Shown here: piece by piece, positions 1 through 9,167 of the stretch
Position numbering within the stretch: position 1 is the stretch's first letter
Layout of the letters: each line of letters begins with the position of its first letter
DNA from: Leptolyngbya ohadii IS1
GTDB taxonomy: Bacteria > Cyanobacteriota > Cyanobacteriia > Elainellales > Elainellaceae
DNA length: 64,000 nt
Assembly: GCF_002215035.1 (NCBI RefSeq)
Contig: NZ_NKFP01000006.1
Location: forward strand, 2,509,080-2,573,079
Reading direction: 5' to 3'
Program-made: the position numbers and the translations under genes
Notes under the pieces: generated by a model
Told to the model about the DNA's origin: nothing
The model's input: the letters and a program-made list of their open reading frames with translations, nothing else
The model's database searches: none

Positions 1-1299
1 CCGATCGCCAATCCCGAAAAAGCGCAGCAGATTCTAGGAACGCCAAAGGTTGCCAGCGGACAGGAGGCAGTCGATCGCGACTATAAGGGCTTCAAAATTC
101 GGGAAGTTCACGGGCAGACCGAGCGGGCATACGCAGCAACGGTGATTGATAACCGTCTGGTCGTCATGTCCCCCGACCCGAAATCCGTGGAGCAGGCGAT
201 CGATGTCTACAGAGGCAAGGCTTCCGTGGTGCAGGCTCCTGGCTATGCCCAGTCGTTCCGTCAGCTAGAGACAACCTCGAATCCCTTCGTGCGGTTCTAT
301 CTGAATGTGCCGCAGGCGATCGCGCTAGCAGCAAACAACCCCATGCAGCCGATCCCACCCCAAACGCTCATCCCGCTTCAGGCAAATCAAGGCTTTGTGG
401 CGATCGGAACAGTCGATCGGCAAACGGTCAACTTTGAGGGGATTGGCTGGCTCCCCAACGACAGCAAAATTCGCTACCGCACGAACGATCAGGAGGATCG
501 AATTACGAACCTGTTACCTGCGGATACGCTGCTGGTCAGTTCGGGCGACAGCTTTAAGCAGTTCTGGCAAAGCCTGGATGTTCCCCAGGAGAATGCGCCA
601 CGCGGCACGTTTAACCCCAATCTCGTCCGCCAGAGTTTTGCGAATCTGACCGGGCTGGACTTCGATCAGGACATGGCTGCCTGGATGGACGGTGAATTTG
701 CTATCTCCCTAATTTCTGCGCCCCCTGCTTCACCCAACCCCCAGCCCCGCGCCGGAATTCTGCTGCTGGCACAGGCAAGCGATCGCCGCAAAGGCGAGGA
801 AACCTTCAAAAAGCTCGATGTGCTAATGCGAGATAAATTCCGCTTTCAGGTGGCAGAGGCACAGGTTGCCGGAAAGCCTGTTACAAACTGGGTTTCGCCC
901 TTCTCGTCCCTCAGCGTTAGCCACGGATGGCTGGATGGGAATGTTGCCTTTATCGCGATCGGACCCAACCTCGCCAGTACGATCCTGCCTGCCCCCAACA
1001 CTGCCCTGGCGCAAAACGCCCTTTTCCAGTCCGCTACCGAATCCCAGCTCCAGTCCCCGGACGGACATTTCTTCCTCAACCTCGATCGCCTCGCAACGCC
1101 CAATCTCCCTGTACCCCTGCCCAAACTCGCTCCTGAAAACCAGAAAACCGTCAACGCGATTCGAGCGATCGGCGCAACCACGTCGGCACAGGACGGGCGA
1201 ACCATGCGCTACGACATCCAAATCTTGATGAATCAAACGTCCCAATCTTCCCAATCTCCGGCAACCTCACCGAGTCCGACTGCCAGCCCCAGCCCATAA
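1..1299 (+). CDS. DUF3352 family protein (5' truncated by window edge)
   Basis: Frame 1 is open from the first base to the TAA at 1297-1299, so at least 432 residues are present and the start lies upstream of the window. The sequence resembles the cyanobacterial DUF3352 family: exported proteins of several hundred residues with repeated globular segments and no known activity. Visible here are alternating hydrophobic beta segments and a Ser/Pro/Thr-rich tail over about the last 20 residues. No membrane segment is seen in the visible part; any signal peptide would be in the missing N-terminus. The family assignment is by overall resemblance and the function is unknown. Confidence 0.7.
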   Translation, partial: PIANPEKAQQILGTPKVASGQEAVDRDYKGFKIREVHGQTERAYAATVIDNRLVVMSPDPKSVEQAIDVYRGKASVVQAPGYAQSFRQLETTSNPFVRFYLNVPQAIALAANNPMQPIPPQTLIPLQANQGFVAIGTVDRQTVNFEGIGWLPNDSKIRYRTNDQEDRITNLLPADTLLVSSGDSFKQFWQSLDVPQENAPRGTFNPNLVRQSFANLTGLDFDQDMAAWMDGEFAISLISAPPASPNPQPRAGILLLAQASDRRKGEETFKKLDVLMRDKFRFQVAEAQVAGKPVTNWVSPFSSLSVSHGWLDGNVAFIAIGPNLASTILPAPNTALAQNALFQSATESQLQSPDGHFFLNLDRLATPNLPVPLPKLAPENQKTVNAIRAIGATTSAQDGRTMRYDIQILMNQTSQSSQSPATSPSPTASPSP

Positions 1300-1423
1300 C
1301 GGAAATCCCTGACCCGCATGGAACCTGCCCAGGTTCAGAGTGAACTGCTGAAGGCGATCGATCGCCCTAACCTACATCAAAATCTCCGTATTTCTATTCC
1401 TTTGACAAACAATTCCCCCTTTC

Positions 1424-1482
1424 TCAAAGTCCCCCCTCGCGCCTCAAGCGCGGCAATTGACAAGATGGGGAATTTAGGGAGC
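1424..1482 (+). repeat. Interspersed repeat, family A, copy 1
   Basis: A C-rich run, a GCGC-centred inverted core (CGCGCC...AAGCGCGGC) and a GGGGAATTTAGGG tail. A second, diverged copy is at 4281-4343 with the same order of elements. Both sit in short gaps just after a coding region. The gap 1300-1612 otherwise holds only the leader of ccsA; an 82-codon open frame over this repeat is probably not a gene. Confidence 0.6.
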
Positions 1483-1612
1483 GATGCAGGACTTCAGACT
1501 ATTTTTCAATCCATCGCCAAATCGGGAGACAGGCTCGGTACGATAGAAGAAGACAGTTTTCAATAATGCCTGTCGGGTTTGACGGCATCTCTCACGCTGG
1601 AGATTTTTTGGG

Positions 1613-2602
1613 ATGGATCTGGTTGTACTGCAAAACTGGTTGGATAATGCGTCCTTCGCCGTTTTGTTCTTCACAATGCTGATGTACTGGGCGGGGGCGG
1701 CTTTCCCGCGTATTCCCTACCTGACCCTGCTGGGCACGACCGGGATGGCGATCGGCAATCTCTGTATTGCGGCGCTATTGGGGGCACGCTGGATCGAGGC
1801 AGGCTACTTTCCACTGAGTAACCTCTACGAGTCGCTGTTCTTTATTGCCTGGGGCATTACGGCGATGCATTTTGTCGCGGAAAATATGAGCCGCAGTTCG
1901 CTGGTGGGTGTGGTCACGGCTCCGATCGCAATGGGAATTACCGCCTTCGCGACGCTGACTCTACCTGCCACCATGCAGTCCGCAGAACCGCTGGTTCCTG
2001 CCCTCAAGTCCAACTGGCTGATGATGCACGTGAGCGTGATGCTGCTCAGCTATGCTGCCCTCATGGTCGGTTCCCTGCTGGCGGTGGCGTTTCTGGTGGT
2101 GACACGCGGACAGGAGATCGAGCTAAAGGGAAGTTCCGTGGGTACAGGAGCATACCGGGATTCGCGGTTCCGTCTGAAGCGTTCGGGTGTTGAAGAGTCT
2201 GCCTTGGCAGTGACTACGGATTCTGGAGCAACTGCTGTTCTGACTCCGGTTGCTGAAACAGTTGCTCTTACCCCTCAACGGTTGAACCTGGCGGATACTC
2301 TGGATAACATCAGCTATCGCATTATCGGTCTGGGCTTCCCGCTGCTAACGATCGGCATTATTGCGGGAGCGGTCTGGGCGAACGAAGCATGGGGATCATA
2401 CTGGAGCTGGGACCCGAAGGAAACCTGGGCGCTGATTACCTGGCTGGTATTTGCGGCATACCTTCATGCTCGGATTACACGCGGTTGGCAGGGTCGTCGT
2501 CCGGCTCTTCTAGCGGCATCAGGCTTTGTCGTCGTCTGGGTCTGCTATCTGGGGGTCAACCTGCTGGGTAAGGGGCTGCACAGCTACGGCTGGTTCTTTT
2601 AG
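1613..2602 (+). CDS. ccsA: Cytochrome c maturation protein CcsA (ResC-type haem handling)
   Basis: Integral membrane subunit of the system II cytochrome c maturation machinery. It works with CcsB/Ccs1 to carry haem to the lumenal side and attach it to apocytochromes such as cytochrome f and c6. The 329-residue product has hydrophobic segments throughout and, near residues 258-275, the tryptophan-rich WWD signature ([11 protein letters not shown]) that defines the family. A hydrophilic loop at about residues 165-225 is the usual variable region. The start ATG at 1613 follows CTGGAG by about 10 bases. Some databases call this protein CcsB; the plastid homologue is ycf5/ccsA. It heads a co-directional run with the KGK gene and tilS. 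Confidence 0.92.
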   Translation: MDLVVLQNWLDNASFAVLFFTMLMYWAGAAFPRIPYLTLLGTTGMAIGNLCIAALLGARWIEAGYFPLSNLYESLFFIAWGITAMHFVAENMSRSSLVGVVTAPIAMGITAFATLTLPATMQSAEPLVPALKSNWLMMHVSVMLLSYAALMVGSLLAVAFLVVTRGQEIELKGSSVGTGAYRDSRFRLKRSGVEESALAVTTDSGATAVLTPVAETVALTPQRLNLADTLDNISYRIIGLGFPLLTIGIIAGAVWANEAWGSYWSWDPKETWALITWLVFAAYLHARITRGWQGRRPALLAASGFVVVWVCYLGVNLLGKGLHSYGWFF

Positions 2603-2646
2603 AGACTCTTTTAGGGGGATAGCCTGTTTTTTACAACCCAAAAATC

Positions 2647-3102
2647 ATGGACGAATTTGAAGTTCTAAGAAACGACGAAGTGCTGCACGTGCGATCGGGT
2701 CGTATTCTGATGCGGAATCCCACCTTTAAAGCAAGCGAGTTGCTGGACGCACTGGCGCAGCTCATTAGCGAACAGGATAGCCAGTGGACAGAGGAACAGG
2801 AGGACTGGTTTACCGATCGCGGCTTAAGCTGTGAAGTCCTGCGCGTCGGCAATGCCGGATGGCAGCGAGGCAGAGTCCGCATCCGGTTTGAATTTATCCC
2901 CGAACGTCCCAAACTACTGCGCGAAAGTCCGCCCCCCGAAGCCGAATCCTATTCCCGTCCGGAACTCTTCCTGCCCCCACGCGACGAAGGCTATCCTCGC
3001 AAACCCTCCCCCAATCGAGAAGACATTTTTCCGCGCCGCAGGCCCTCCCAGAACGAGGACTGGGACGATCGAGACGAGTTTGATAGCGAACGCAATTACT
3101 AA
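2647..3102 (+). CDS. KGK-domain family protein
   Basis: A 151-residue protein of the cyanobacterial KGK family, whose function is unknown. The diagnostic C-terminal motif of the domain is present at about residues 60-88: a G-L-S-C-E-V-L stretch followed by GWQRGRVRIRFEFIPE. The canonical Lys-Gly-Lys is Arg-Gly-Arg here, a charge-conserving variant. Residues 95-151 are a charged, Pro/Arg/Asp-rich and probably disordered tail. It begins 44 bases after ccsA on the same strand, so co-transcription is possible. Family assignment is good; the biological role cannot be inferred. Confidence 0.75.
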   Translation: MDEFEVLRNDEVLHVRSGRILMRNPTFKASELLDALAQLISEQDSQWTEEQEDWFTDRGLSCEVLRVGNAGWQRGRVRIRFEFIPERPKLLRESPPPEAESYSRPELFLPPRDEGYPRKPSPNREDIFPRRRPSQNEDWDDRDEFDSERNY

Positions 3103-3136
3103 CTCCTCCAGTCCATCTAACCAGCAGCAAACTCTT

Positions 3137-3163
3137 CTTGTGGGGTGGGCATCTTGCCTGCCC
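3137..3163 (+). repeat. Interspersed repeat, family B, copy 1
   Basis: The core TGTGGGGTGGGCATCTTGCC recurs at 36504-36530 nearly unchanged (one base differs after it) and at 50917-50943 in diverged form. The copy ends 42 bases before the assigned tilS start. All three copies lie in intergenic or leader DNA on the + strand of this window. Confidence 0.7.
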
Positions 3164-3204
3164 TTTAGAATTTATCCCGTTCAAAGCATTCAATCCGCGT
3201 CTCT

Positions 3205-4275
3205 GTGGCAAACGCCGCCTGGTCTCACTTCCATGCTCGACTTCACCAAACCCTGCGCGATCGCTCCTTCCTACCTGCCCATCGATCGCTGCTGGTTGCG
3301 GTTTCGGGCGGACAGGATTCCCTCTGTCTGATTCGTCTTTTGTTAGATCTCCAGCCCCATTGGAACTGGCGACTCGGCATTGCCCACTGTAATCACTGCT
3401 GGCGATCGGACTCCGATGCAAACGCAGCCCATGTGAAACAGTTAGCAGAAACCTGGCAGCTTACTTTTCATAGCATCACCGCCACAGAACCCCCCAGAAG
3501 CGAAGCCGCAGCAAGGAACTGGCGATATCAAGCACTAACCGAAATTGCTCAGCAGCAAAACTACGGCTACATCGTGACCGGGCACACGGCAAGTGATCGC
3601 GCAGAAACTTTGCTCTACAACCTGCTGCGGGGAAGCGGCACAGATGGACTTCAAGCTCTCTCCTGGCAACGAGAACTGGCTCCGAGAATCTGGCTCACCC
3701 GTCCACTGCTGGAATTCACCCGTGCGGAAACGGCTCAGGTCTGCCAAGCGCAGGGCTTACAAGTCTGGGAAGATGCCACCAATCACGATCTCAAATTCCG
3801 GCGAAACCGCATCCGCGCCGAACTCATTCCCTACCTGCAAACCCACTTCAATCCGCAAGTTGAATCCAGCCTCGCCCAAACCGCCGAACTCCTTCAGGCA
3901 GACGTAGACTATTTAGAATCCGCTGCTTCTAGTCTTCTACGGCAGGCTTGCCCTGAATTTGAAGCTTTTCAGTCGATCGATCGCTTCGCGCAACCGCAAC
4001 AGGCGGATCACCTTCCATCCGCCCAGCCTGTTCCTTCCCTCGATCGCACCATCCTCAAATCCGCGCCCCTAGCAATCCAACGACGCGCAATCCGCCAATT
4101 TTTGCAGCAAATCCTGCCCCAGTCTCCAAACTTTGACCAGATCGAAAAACTCGTTGCCCTGATCGAAGCCCCCAACCGCAGCCAAACCGATCCCTTTCCC
4201 GGAGGCACGATCGCCCAGGTGAACCACAACTGGATTGTCTTTCAAACCTCATTCCTGGGCAACAGAAAGACCTGA
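3205..4275 (+). CDS. tilS: tRNA(Ile)-lysidine synthase
   Basis: Converts C34 of the CAU-anticodon tRNA-Ile to lysidine using ATP and lysine, allowing AUA decoding. The N-type ATP pyrophosphatase P-loop SGGQDS is at residues 34-39. The core continues with a TGHTASDRAET segment (about 123-133) and an LLRGSGTDGL segment, both typical of TilS. At 356 residues it is of the short cyanobacterial form and lacks the long C-terminal domains of the E. coli enzyme. The assigned start is GTG at 3205; the leader overlaps the region after a family B repeat, so an internal start is possible. It is convergent with hmpF. Confidence 0.9.
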   Translation: MANAAWSHFHARLHQTLRDRSFLPAHRSLLVAVSGGQDSLCLIRLLLDLQPHWNWRLGIAHCNHCWRSDSDANAAHVKQLAETWQLTFHSITATEPPRSEAAARNWRYQALTEIAQQQNYGYIVTGHTASDRAETLLYNLLRGSGTDGLQALSWQRELAPRIWLTRPLLEFTRAETAQVCQAQGLQVWEDATNHDLKFRRNRIRAELIPYLQTHFNPQVESSLAQTAELLQADVDYLESAASSLLRQACPEFEAFQSIDRFAQPQQADHLPSAQPVPSLDRTILKSAPLAIQRRAIRQFLQQILPQSPNFDQIEKLVALIEAPNRSQTDPFPGGTIAQVNHNWIVFQTSFLGNRKT

Positions 4276-4280
4276 CAACT

Positions 4281-4343
4281 CAAGGCTCCCCCAACTCGCG
4301 CTTAAAGCGCGGCAGAAGACAAGTGGGGCATTTAGGGGGCGGC
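4281..4343 (+). repeat. Interspersed repeat, family A, copy 2
   Basis: Second copy of the repeat at 1424-1482: CTCCCCC, a GCGC core inside ACTCGCGCTTAAAGCGCGGC, then GTGGGGCATTTAGGGGGC. It lies in the gap between the convergent tilS and hmpF genes. The core can form a short hairpin; there is no T-tract, so I do not call it a terminator. Confidence 0.6.
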
Positions 4344-4364
4344 AAGATCTAGAACATCAATCGA

Positions 4365-6104
4365 TTAAGGAACCGCGTACTCCATCTGAGGATTTACCAG
4401 CCGATCGATCGCGCCCCGCATCTCATCAATTGCCTGATGCTGATAGTCGGTGGCTTCCTGAAACTGGGTCATCATCGCGGCGATCGCCTCTGCTTTTTCG
4501 CGGAGTCCGTTGAGTCGATCCTGGATCGGCTGGAGGCTTTCCTGGTAGGTGTTGACCTTGCCCCACAGTTCCCCGACGCTGGACATCTGGGATTTTAGCT
4601 GCTGCTCAAGCTGAGCCAGTTCCTCTCGCTGCTGCTGCTGCTGCTGGGTGCGCTGATCGATCGTCTGTTGGTCGGAGTCGATCGTCTGCTGCAACTGCTG
4701 AATCTGAGTTTCCAGGTCTGCGAGTTCCTGCGCCTGCTGCTGCCGTAAAGCTGTAATTTGCTGGAGGACGGGTTCCAGATTAGCGGTGTAATTTTCCTCC
4801 TGGTTCACCGGAAGTCCCTGACGGCGGGCTAACACCATCTGGTGCTGCTTTAGGATTGCCTGCCGCTCTTGTAGATTGCGCCGCTGACCGATCAAGGTTT
4901 CATGCAGCATTTGATAGCGATCCTGCTCGTCGGCAAGCTCAGTTTCCAGGCGCAGACGATCGTACTCGCTTGCCTGCTGAATTTGCTGCTTAAGCTGATC
5001 AATTTCGCTCTGCTGAAGAGATAACTCTTCCTCCTGGCTGCTCACGAACCGCGACAGCTTTTCCAGATCCTTTTCCAGATCATTGGTGACGTTCTGGAGT
5101 TCATCCAGCGGCAGATTCTCAAGCTGACTGAGATCCACCTTCTCAGACGAACCGGCAAGCTGAGCCAGCTGGTGATGCAGTCCTTCCTGCCCCTGTAGAG
5201 ATTGGCTGAGGGTCTGGGCATAGTATTGCCGCACAATCAGGGTTTCCTGCTTTGCCCGCAGATCCGCCTTTGCCTGCTCCAGGTCTGCCTGCGTTTGATG
5301 CCACCCCTGCCAGCGATCGTGAATTTCCTGCGACTGACGATCGACCTGTGCCTGCGTTTCGTGAGCCGTGGAGCGGTGCTGATCGAGTGCCTGCCAGTAG
5401 TGGTTAAGCTGCTCCTGCTGCTGCCCAATGAGATCGAACGACAGATTGAGCTGCTCCCGAATCGAGTCTGTGGGTGCGACGGCAGTGGATAAACGATTCA
5501 GCAATTCCTGAAGGTAGGCTGCCTGTCCCGCATCCAGCGTAGTGGACTGATTGAGTTCTGCCGTTTTTTCCTCCAGGCGATTCATTTCACCGTGAAGCTG
5601 TGCCCATGCTCCCTCCAGCTCCTGCGATCGGCGCTCAAATTCCTGCCGTAGGCGATCGACTTCTTCTCGCTGGCTGTCAATTTCCTGTTTCTGCTGCTCC
5701 ATTCCCGCAAGTTCGGCTTCGAGCTGCTGTAACTCCTCCAGCCGTAGCTCCATCTCCATCTCGCGACGGTTTAGCTCCTGGCTCTGATAGGTGAGGGACT
5801 GTTTCCACTGCTCAATTTCCTCTTCCTGAACCTTGGCTTTTTCTTGCAGGCGAGAAAAGTTTTGCAGAATGCCAACGAGCTGACGACCCGCCTCCGTATA
5901 GCGCTGAATCTGCTTGCTAGCAGTGAGTTCGAGCATCACCAGCACGCCAGCATTGTAGGGAACATCGTCGGTTGCAGGAATAATTTCTTCGCCCTGAACC
6001 GGACTCCAGCTCTGTTCACTCCGCTGCAAAGCCAGAAGCTTAAACTCTGCTCTGCCTGCGCCGATGACCCTGGTTTTTCTAATCACTTCTGCTAAATACA
6101 GCAC
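4365..6104 (-). CDS. hmpF: Type IV pilus motility/taxis coiled-coil protein HmpF
   Basis: HmpF is a cytoplasmic coiled-coil protein needed in filamentous cyanobacteria for type IV pilus activity and gliding. The first 90 residues form a small globular domain with the family signature (LYLAEV, then EFKLLALQRSEQSWSPV and a GEEIIPA segment). From about residue 95 to 550 the chain is almost entirely Glu/Gln/Leu heptads, a very long coiled coil. I prefer the GTG start at 6104: it follows AGAGGGG by 9 bases and gives the conserved N-terminus MLYLAEV. An ATG three codons upstream (6113) directly abuts that SD. The gene is divergent from hmpA, the usual partner locus. Confidence 0.85.
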   Translation of the reverse strand: MLYLAEVIRKTRVIGAGRAEFKLLALQRSEQSWSPVQGEEIIPATDDVPYNAGVLVMLELTASKQIQRYTEAGRQLVGILQNFSRLQEKAKVQEEEIEQWKQSLTYQSQELNRREMEMELRLEELQQLEAELAGMEQQKQEIDSQREEVDRLRQEFERRSQELEGAWAQLHGEMNRLEEKTAELNQSTTLDAGQAAYLQELLNRLSTAVAPTDSIREQLNLSFDLIGQQQEQLNHYWQALDQHRSTAHETQAQVDRQSQEIHDRWQGWHQTQADLEQAKADLRAKQETLIVRQYYAQTLSQSLQGQEGLHHQLAQLAGSSEKVDLSQLENLPLDELQNVTNDLEKDLEKLSRFVSSQEEELSLQQSEIDQLKQQIQQASEYDRLRLETELADEQDRYQMLHETLIGQRRNLQERQAILKQHQMVLARRQGLPVNQEENYTANLEPVLQQITALRQQQAQELADLETQIQQLQQTIDSDQQTIDQRTQQQQQQREELAQLEQQLKSQMSSVGELWGKVNTYQESLQPIQDRLNGLREKAEAIAAMMTQFQEATDYQHQAIDEMRGAIDRLVNPQMEYAVP

Positions 6105-6934
6105 GCCAACCATCCCCTCTTAAGCAAGACCTGATCTAACTGCAACGTTATTGACTTGTATGCCTTTGACCTGCGCTTAATTCAATGAAATATAGAGATT
6201 CAAATAACGTATAACCTTGCTCTTCCCCTGCACAGTACGGCATAGACGACCATCCAGCAGGCTCGGAGGAAAGTTCCCTCAGAAAAGAAAAATCTAAAAC
6301 AGCGTTTCAATCTGGCATACCAGAACATCCTGAGCAGTAGATAAATACTGCAACAAGCAAGGATAAGCTGATTCTATGGGAAAAACAGCGGAAAGAAACT
6401 GCCAAATCTCCCGTTTACTGTAGCATTATCGCTTTCCTCAGTCGCATCCCCATCCCATCTAAAAGGTTTATAGCAATCCTTGTGGGACTTCAAGGTAAGG
6501 TGCCGGAAGCGTACTCTTGTGTAGGGGCACAGTGCCTACGTCCCCTTGTTCCTCAACCTTTGTCCTCAGTCCTGGTGTCAGTCCTGGTGTTAGTCCGATG
6601 TTTTTAGCTGGTTAGTCTGCCGATGAATCTAGTGAAGCCATCTATAAATCCAGGATGCCCCGGAACCGTTAGGACTGCAACAGCAAATTGATCCAAATTC
6701 ATTAATCCTTAGAATTAACCGCTATGAATAGTCATGAAAGAATGATGCTGAGAAGCTCAGGGGTCGTGCTGCGTTTAAAAATCTGCTTGATGGTTTTCGC
6801 CTGAAGGAGGGGCACTCTACTGGATAGGATTCGTGCAAGAAATAAACTGTCGGCTTCGCAGCAGGACTTCATAGGAGAAAAACGCGGCAGAGCGCACAGC
6901 GGACGAATAGGGCGAAATGCACAGGCAGGGCTGA
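6105..6934. other. Divergent intergenic region between hmpF and hmpA
   Basis: About 830 bases with no supportable gene, unusually long for this window. It should carry promoters for both hmpF (leftward) and the hmpA-E series (rightward). A short palindrome GGCACAGTGCC lies near 6527, in a segment GGGGCACAGTGCCTACGTCCCC that resembles interspersed hairpin repeats. I could not identify the sigma-factor boxes with confidence. Confidence 0.5.
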
Positions 6935-8194
6935 ATGCAGGGAAAGCTAAGCGAGATTGATATTCGGAGCATTCTTCAGCTCGTTGAACTGGGGCAGCGA
7001 ACGGGGGAGCTGTTTGTGGAAGCCTATGGCGCAACAGGGTACCGAACGGCTCAGCCCTCTCCCTCCTCCTGGTTAGTTTTCTTCGTGAATGGCAGAATTG
7101 TCTACGCCGGAGATAGCGGCGGCGACCTGATGCGGGTGCATGATTACCTGCGCCGATACCGCCAGCAGCCCATTTCAGACCTATTTGGCAAATCCACGAT
7201 CGCTACCCTGAATACGCCCGAATATGGCTACCTCTGGATACTGCTAGAAAACCATTTGATTACGCCCGTGCAAGCCAGAAGTGTGGTTCAGGGCATGGTG
7301 CGCGAAACCCTGTTCGATCTGCTGAGCCTGCACCAGGGATCTTTTATTTTTGAAATGAGTCCCGCCCTTGCGCCCCAGCTCACGACCCTGGAGATTGCCC
7401 CTCTAGTGACACGGATGATGAAACAGGTGCAGGAATGGAAACAGTTTTATCCCCATCTGTCCTCCCCCGACCACTGCCCCAGCATGGCAGACCCGGATCA
7501 ACTGCGGGAAATGCTGACGGAGACATCCTTTGGGCTGCTAGAACGCTGGGTAGACGGCAAAACGTCTCTCCGCCAAATGGCACGCTACCTGAATCGAGAC
7601 ATTGTGACGGTTGCCAGGGCAATTTATCCCTATGTGCAGCAGGGACTTGTACATCTCACTAGCCCAATTACTGCCAGTCCGCTGCCCCAGACGACCCTGC
7701 CCCCCGCCGAACCCTTTCTGGACAAGGTTCCTCGCATTGTTTGTATTGATGATGGTGCAACGGTTCGTAAGACCGTGGAGGATATTCTCAATCGTTCCGG
7801 CTATGAGGTGACGGCGATCGCCAATCCCCTGAAGGCATTGAGTCTGCTGTTCTATCTCAAGCCCGATCTGATCCTCTGCGATATTGCGATGCCAGAACTG
7901 GACGGCTACGAACTGTGCGCCATGCTGCGGAGCGCCTCTGCCTTTCGCGAAACGCCGATCGTCATGCTGACGGGTAAAGAAGGATTTATCGATCGGGTGC
8001 GGGCGCGCATCGTTGGTGCAACAGACTACCTTACCAAGCCCTTCGACGAAGGGGAATTGCTGATGCTGGTTGAAAAATACGTGGGTGTGGGGAACCCCGA
8101 TCGCCCCCAGCCGGATACCCTGCTTGCAGAAGACCTGGAGGCAGAACTGGCAGTAGATTACTCGAGTCTGGGTTCTGCTTCCCGCAATCGGTAG
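6935..8194 (+). CDS. hmpA: PatA-type response regulator HmpA/PilG
   Basis: First gene of the motility chemosensory series. The N-terminal 235 or so residues are the DUF4388/PatA-type domain found in cyanobacterial regulators (opening KLSEIDIRSILQLVELGQRTG). A Pro/Thr linker leads to a receiver domain from about residue 267 with the acidic pair in CIDDGA, the phospho-acceptor Asp316 in CDIAMPELDG, Thr in MLTGK and Lys in TKPF, so the receiver looks functional. The homologue in Synechocystis is PilG and in Nostoc HmpA. The ATG at 6935 is the first usable start because an upstream ATG is closed at once by TGA. It probably receives phosphate from HmpE. Confidence 0.82.
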   Translation: MQGKLSEIDIRSILQLVELGQRTGELFVEAYGATGYRTAQPSPSSWLVFFVNGRIVYAGDSGGDLMRVHDYLRRYRQQPISDLFGKSTIATLNTPEYGYLWILLENHLITPVQARSVVQGMVRETLFDLLSLHQGSFIFEMSPALAPQLTTLEIAPLVTRMMKQVQEWKQFYPHLSSPDHCPSMADPDQLREMLTETSFGLLERWVDGKTSLRQMARYLNRDIVTVARAIYPYVQQGLVHLTSPITASPLPQTTLPPAEPFLDKVPRIVCIDDGATVRKTVEDILNRSGYEVTAIANPLKALSLLFYLKPDLILCDIAMPELDGYELCAMLRSASAFRETPIVMLTGKEGFIDRVRARIVGATDYLTKPFDEGELLMLVEKYVGVGNPDRPQPDTLLAEDLEAELAVDYSSLGSASRNR

Positions 8195-8488
8195 GACTTG
8201 AGCCAGCCTTTAAGGATTTATGAAAAAATTAAACAGGGGGATTCGATCGCAACCTCCTGGAATTCTCAGCTCACTTTCGGGAACAGACTCAATTAATCGC
8301 GAAGAAAGGAAGTAATAATTTAGGCATCCGGGACTTAAGCTTTTAAGAGAGGTCTGGGATGGAAAGGTGCTATCCCAGGATTGGTTTTAGTTTCAGCAGG
8401 GTTGAGTCGTGCAGTATCGAGTCGTGCTGAGCAAATTATTCTTCGGGTATTTGTCTTTGTCGTTCCGTTAGGGGCAGTGGGAAGCGAT

Positions 8489-8854
8489 ATGAGTAAAATT
8501 CTGGTAGTTGAAGACAGCCTATCCCAACGGGAGATGATTAGTGACCTGCTGCGAAAAAGCGGGTTGGATGTCATGGTCGCCAGCGATGGCTTAGATGCAC
8601 TTGAAAAGATTCAGGGCTATGTTCCTGACCTGATTGTCCTGGACATTGTGATGCCGAAGATGAACGGCTATGAGGTCTGCCGCCGCCTGAAGGCAGATCC
8701 CAAGACGCAAAATGTGCCAGTGGTGATGTGTTCCTCTAAGGGCGAAGAGTTCGATCGCTACTGGGGCATGAAGCAGGGAGCCGATGCCTATATCGCAAAG
8801 CCCTTTCAGCCTACGGAGCTAGTGGGAACCGTCCGGCAACTCCTGCGCGGTTAA
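8489..8854 (+). CDS. hmpB: CheY-like response regulator HmpB/PilH
   Basis: A 121-residue stand-alone receiver domain. Visible residues are the acidic cluster VVEDS, the phospho-acceptor Asp52 in LDIVMPKMNG, Ser in CSSKGE and Lys104 in AKPF, with no output domain. As for PilH in type IV pilus chemosensory systems, it should be phosphorylated by the CheA-type kinase HmpE and modulate pilus extension and retraction. The start is the ATG at 8489, preceded by GGGAAG; the frame is open further upstream, but that extension lacks family similarity. It lies 294 bases after hmpA; the spacer shows nothing clear. Confidence 0.85.
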   Translation: MSKILVVEDSLSQREMISDLLRKSGLDVMVASDGLDALEKIQGYVPDLIVLDIVMPKMNGYEVCRRLKADPKTQNVPVVMCSSKGEEFDRYWGMKQGADAYIAKPFQPTELVGTVRQLLRG

Positions 8855-8958
8855 TCGGCTGCTTACTCCTGCGAATCGCAAACCCCTAATGCCCAAACGT
8901 GCACGACAAGCCCCGGTGGTCACTCGCGAAGCGATAGTTCTGATAGATCAACCCTATT

Positions 8959-9015
8959 GGTGAACCTGCATCATATCGGTGAACCTGAATTGGTAAACCT
9001 GAATTGGTAAACCTG
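8959..9015 (+). repeat. Four direct repeats upstream of hmpC
   Basis: The decamer GGTGAACCTG (twice) then GGTAAACCTG (twice) occurs at 8959, 8978, 8992 and 9006, spaced 19, 14 and 14 bases apart. It is in the 313-base gap between hmpB and hmpC, about 150 bases before the hmpC start. It could be a regulator-binding cluster or only a slipped duplication; no known operator was recognised. Confidence 0.5.
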
Positions 9016-9167
9016 CCTGATTGGCGGAGATTGCCACACGCGGCAAGAAATATTAGAAAGTGTGATAAAGAAATCTGATAGAGGGGTAGGTTAAGAGATA
9101 AAGGGCGTTCAGACGTTCTCACTCAGAGTTCTCACGCAGACGTTTTATCGAGCGTTAGGTCAAGCGC

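Noticed and set aside
1318-1566. 82-codon forward open frame
   Set aside because: It overlaps interspersed repeat A, has no protein-like composition and no clear ribosome site.
6260-6285. GGAGGAAAGTTCC near 6267, which recalls the GAGGAAAGTCC element of RNase P RNA
   Set aside because: The match is imperfect and no flanking P4-type or other conserved helices are visible. It is probably chance.
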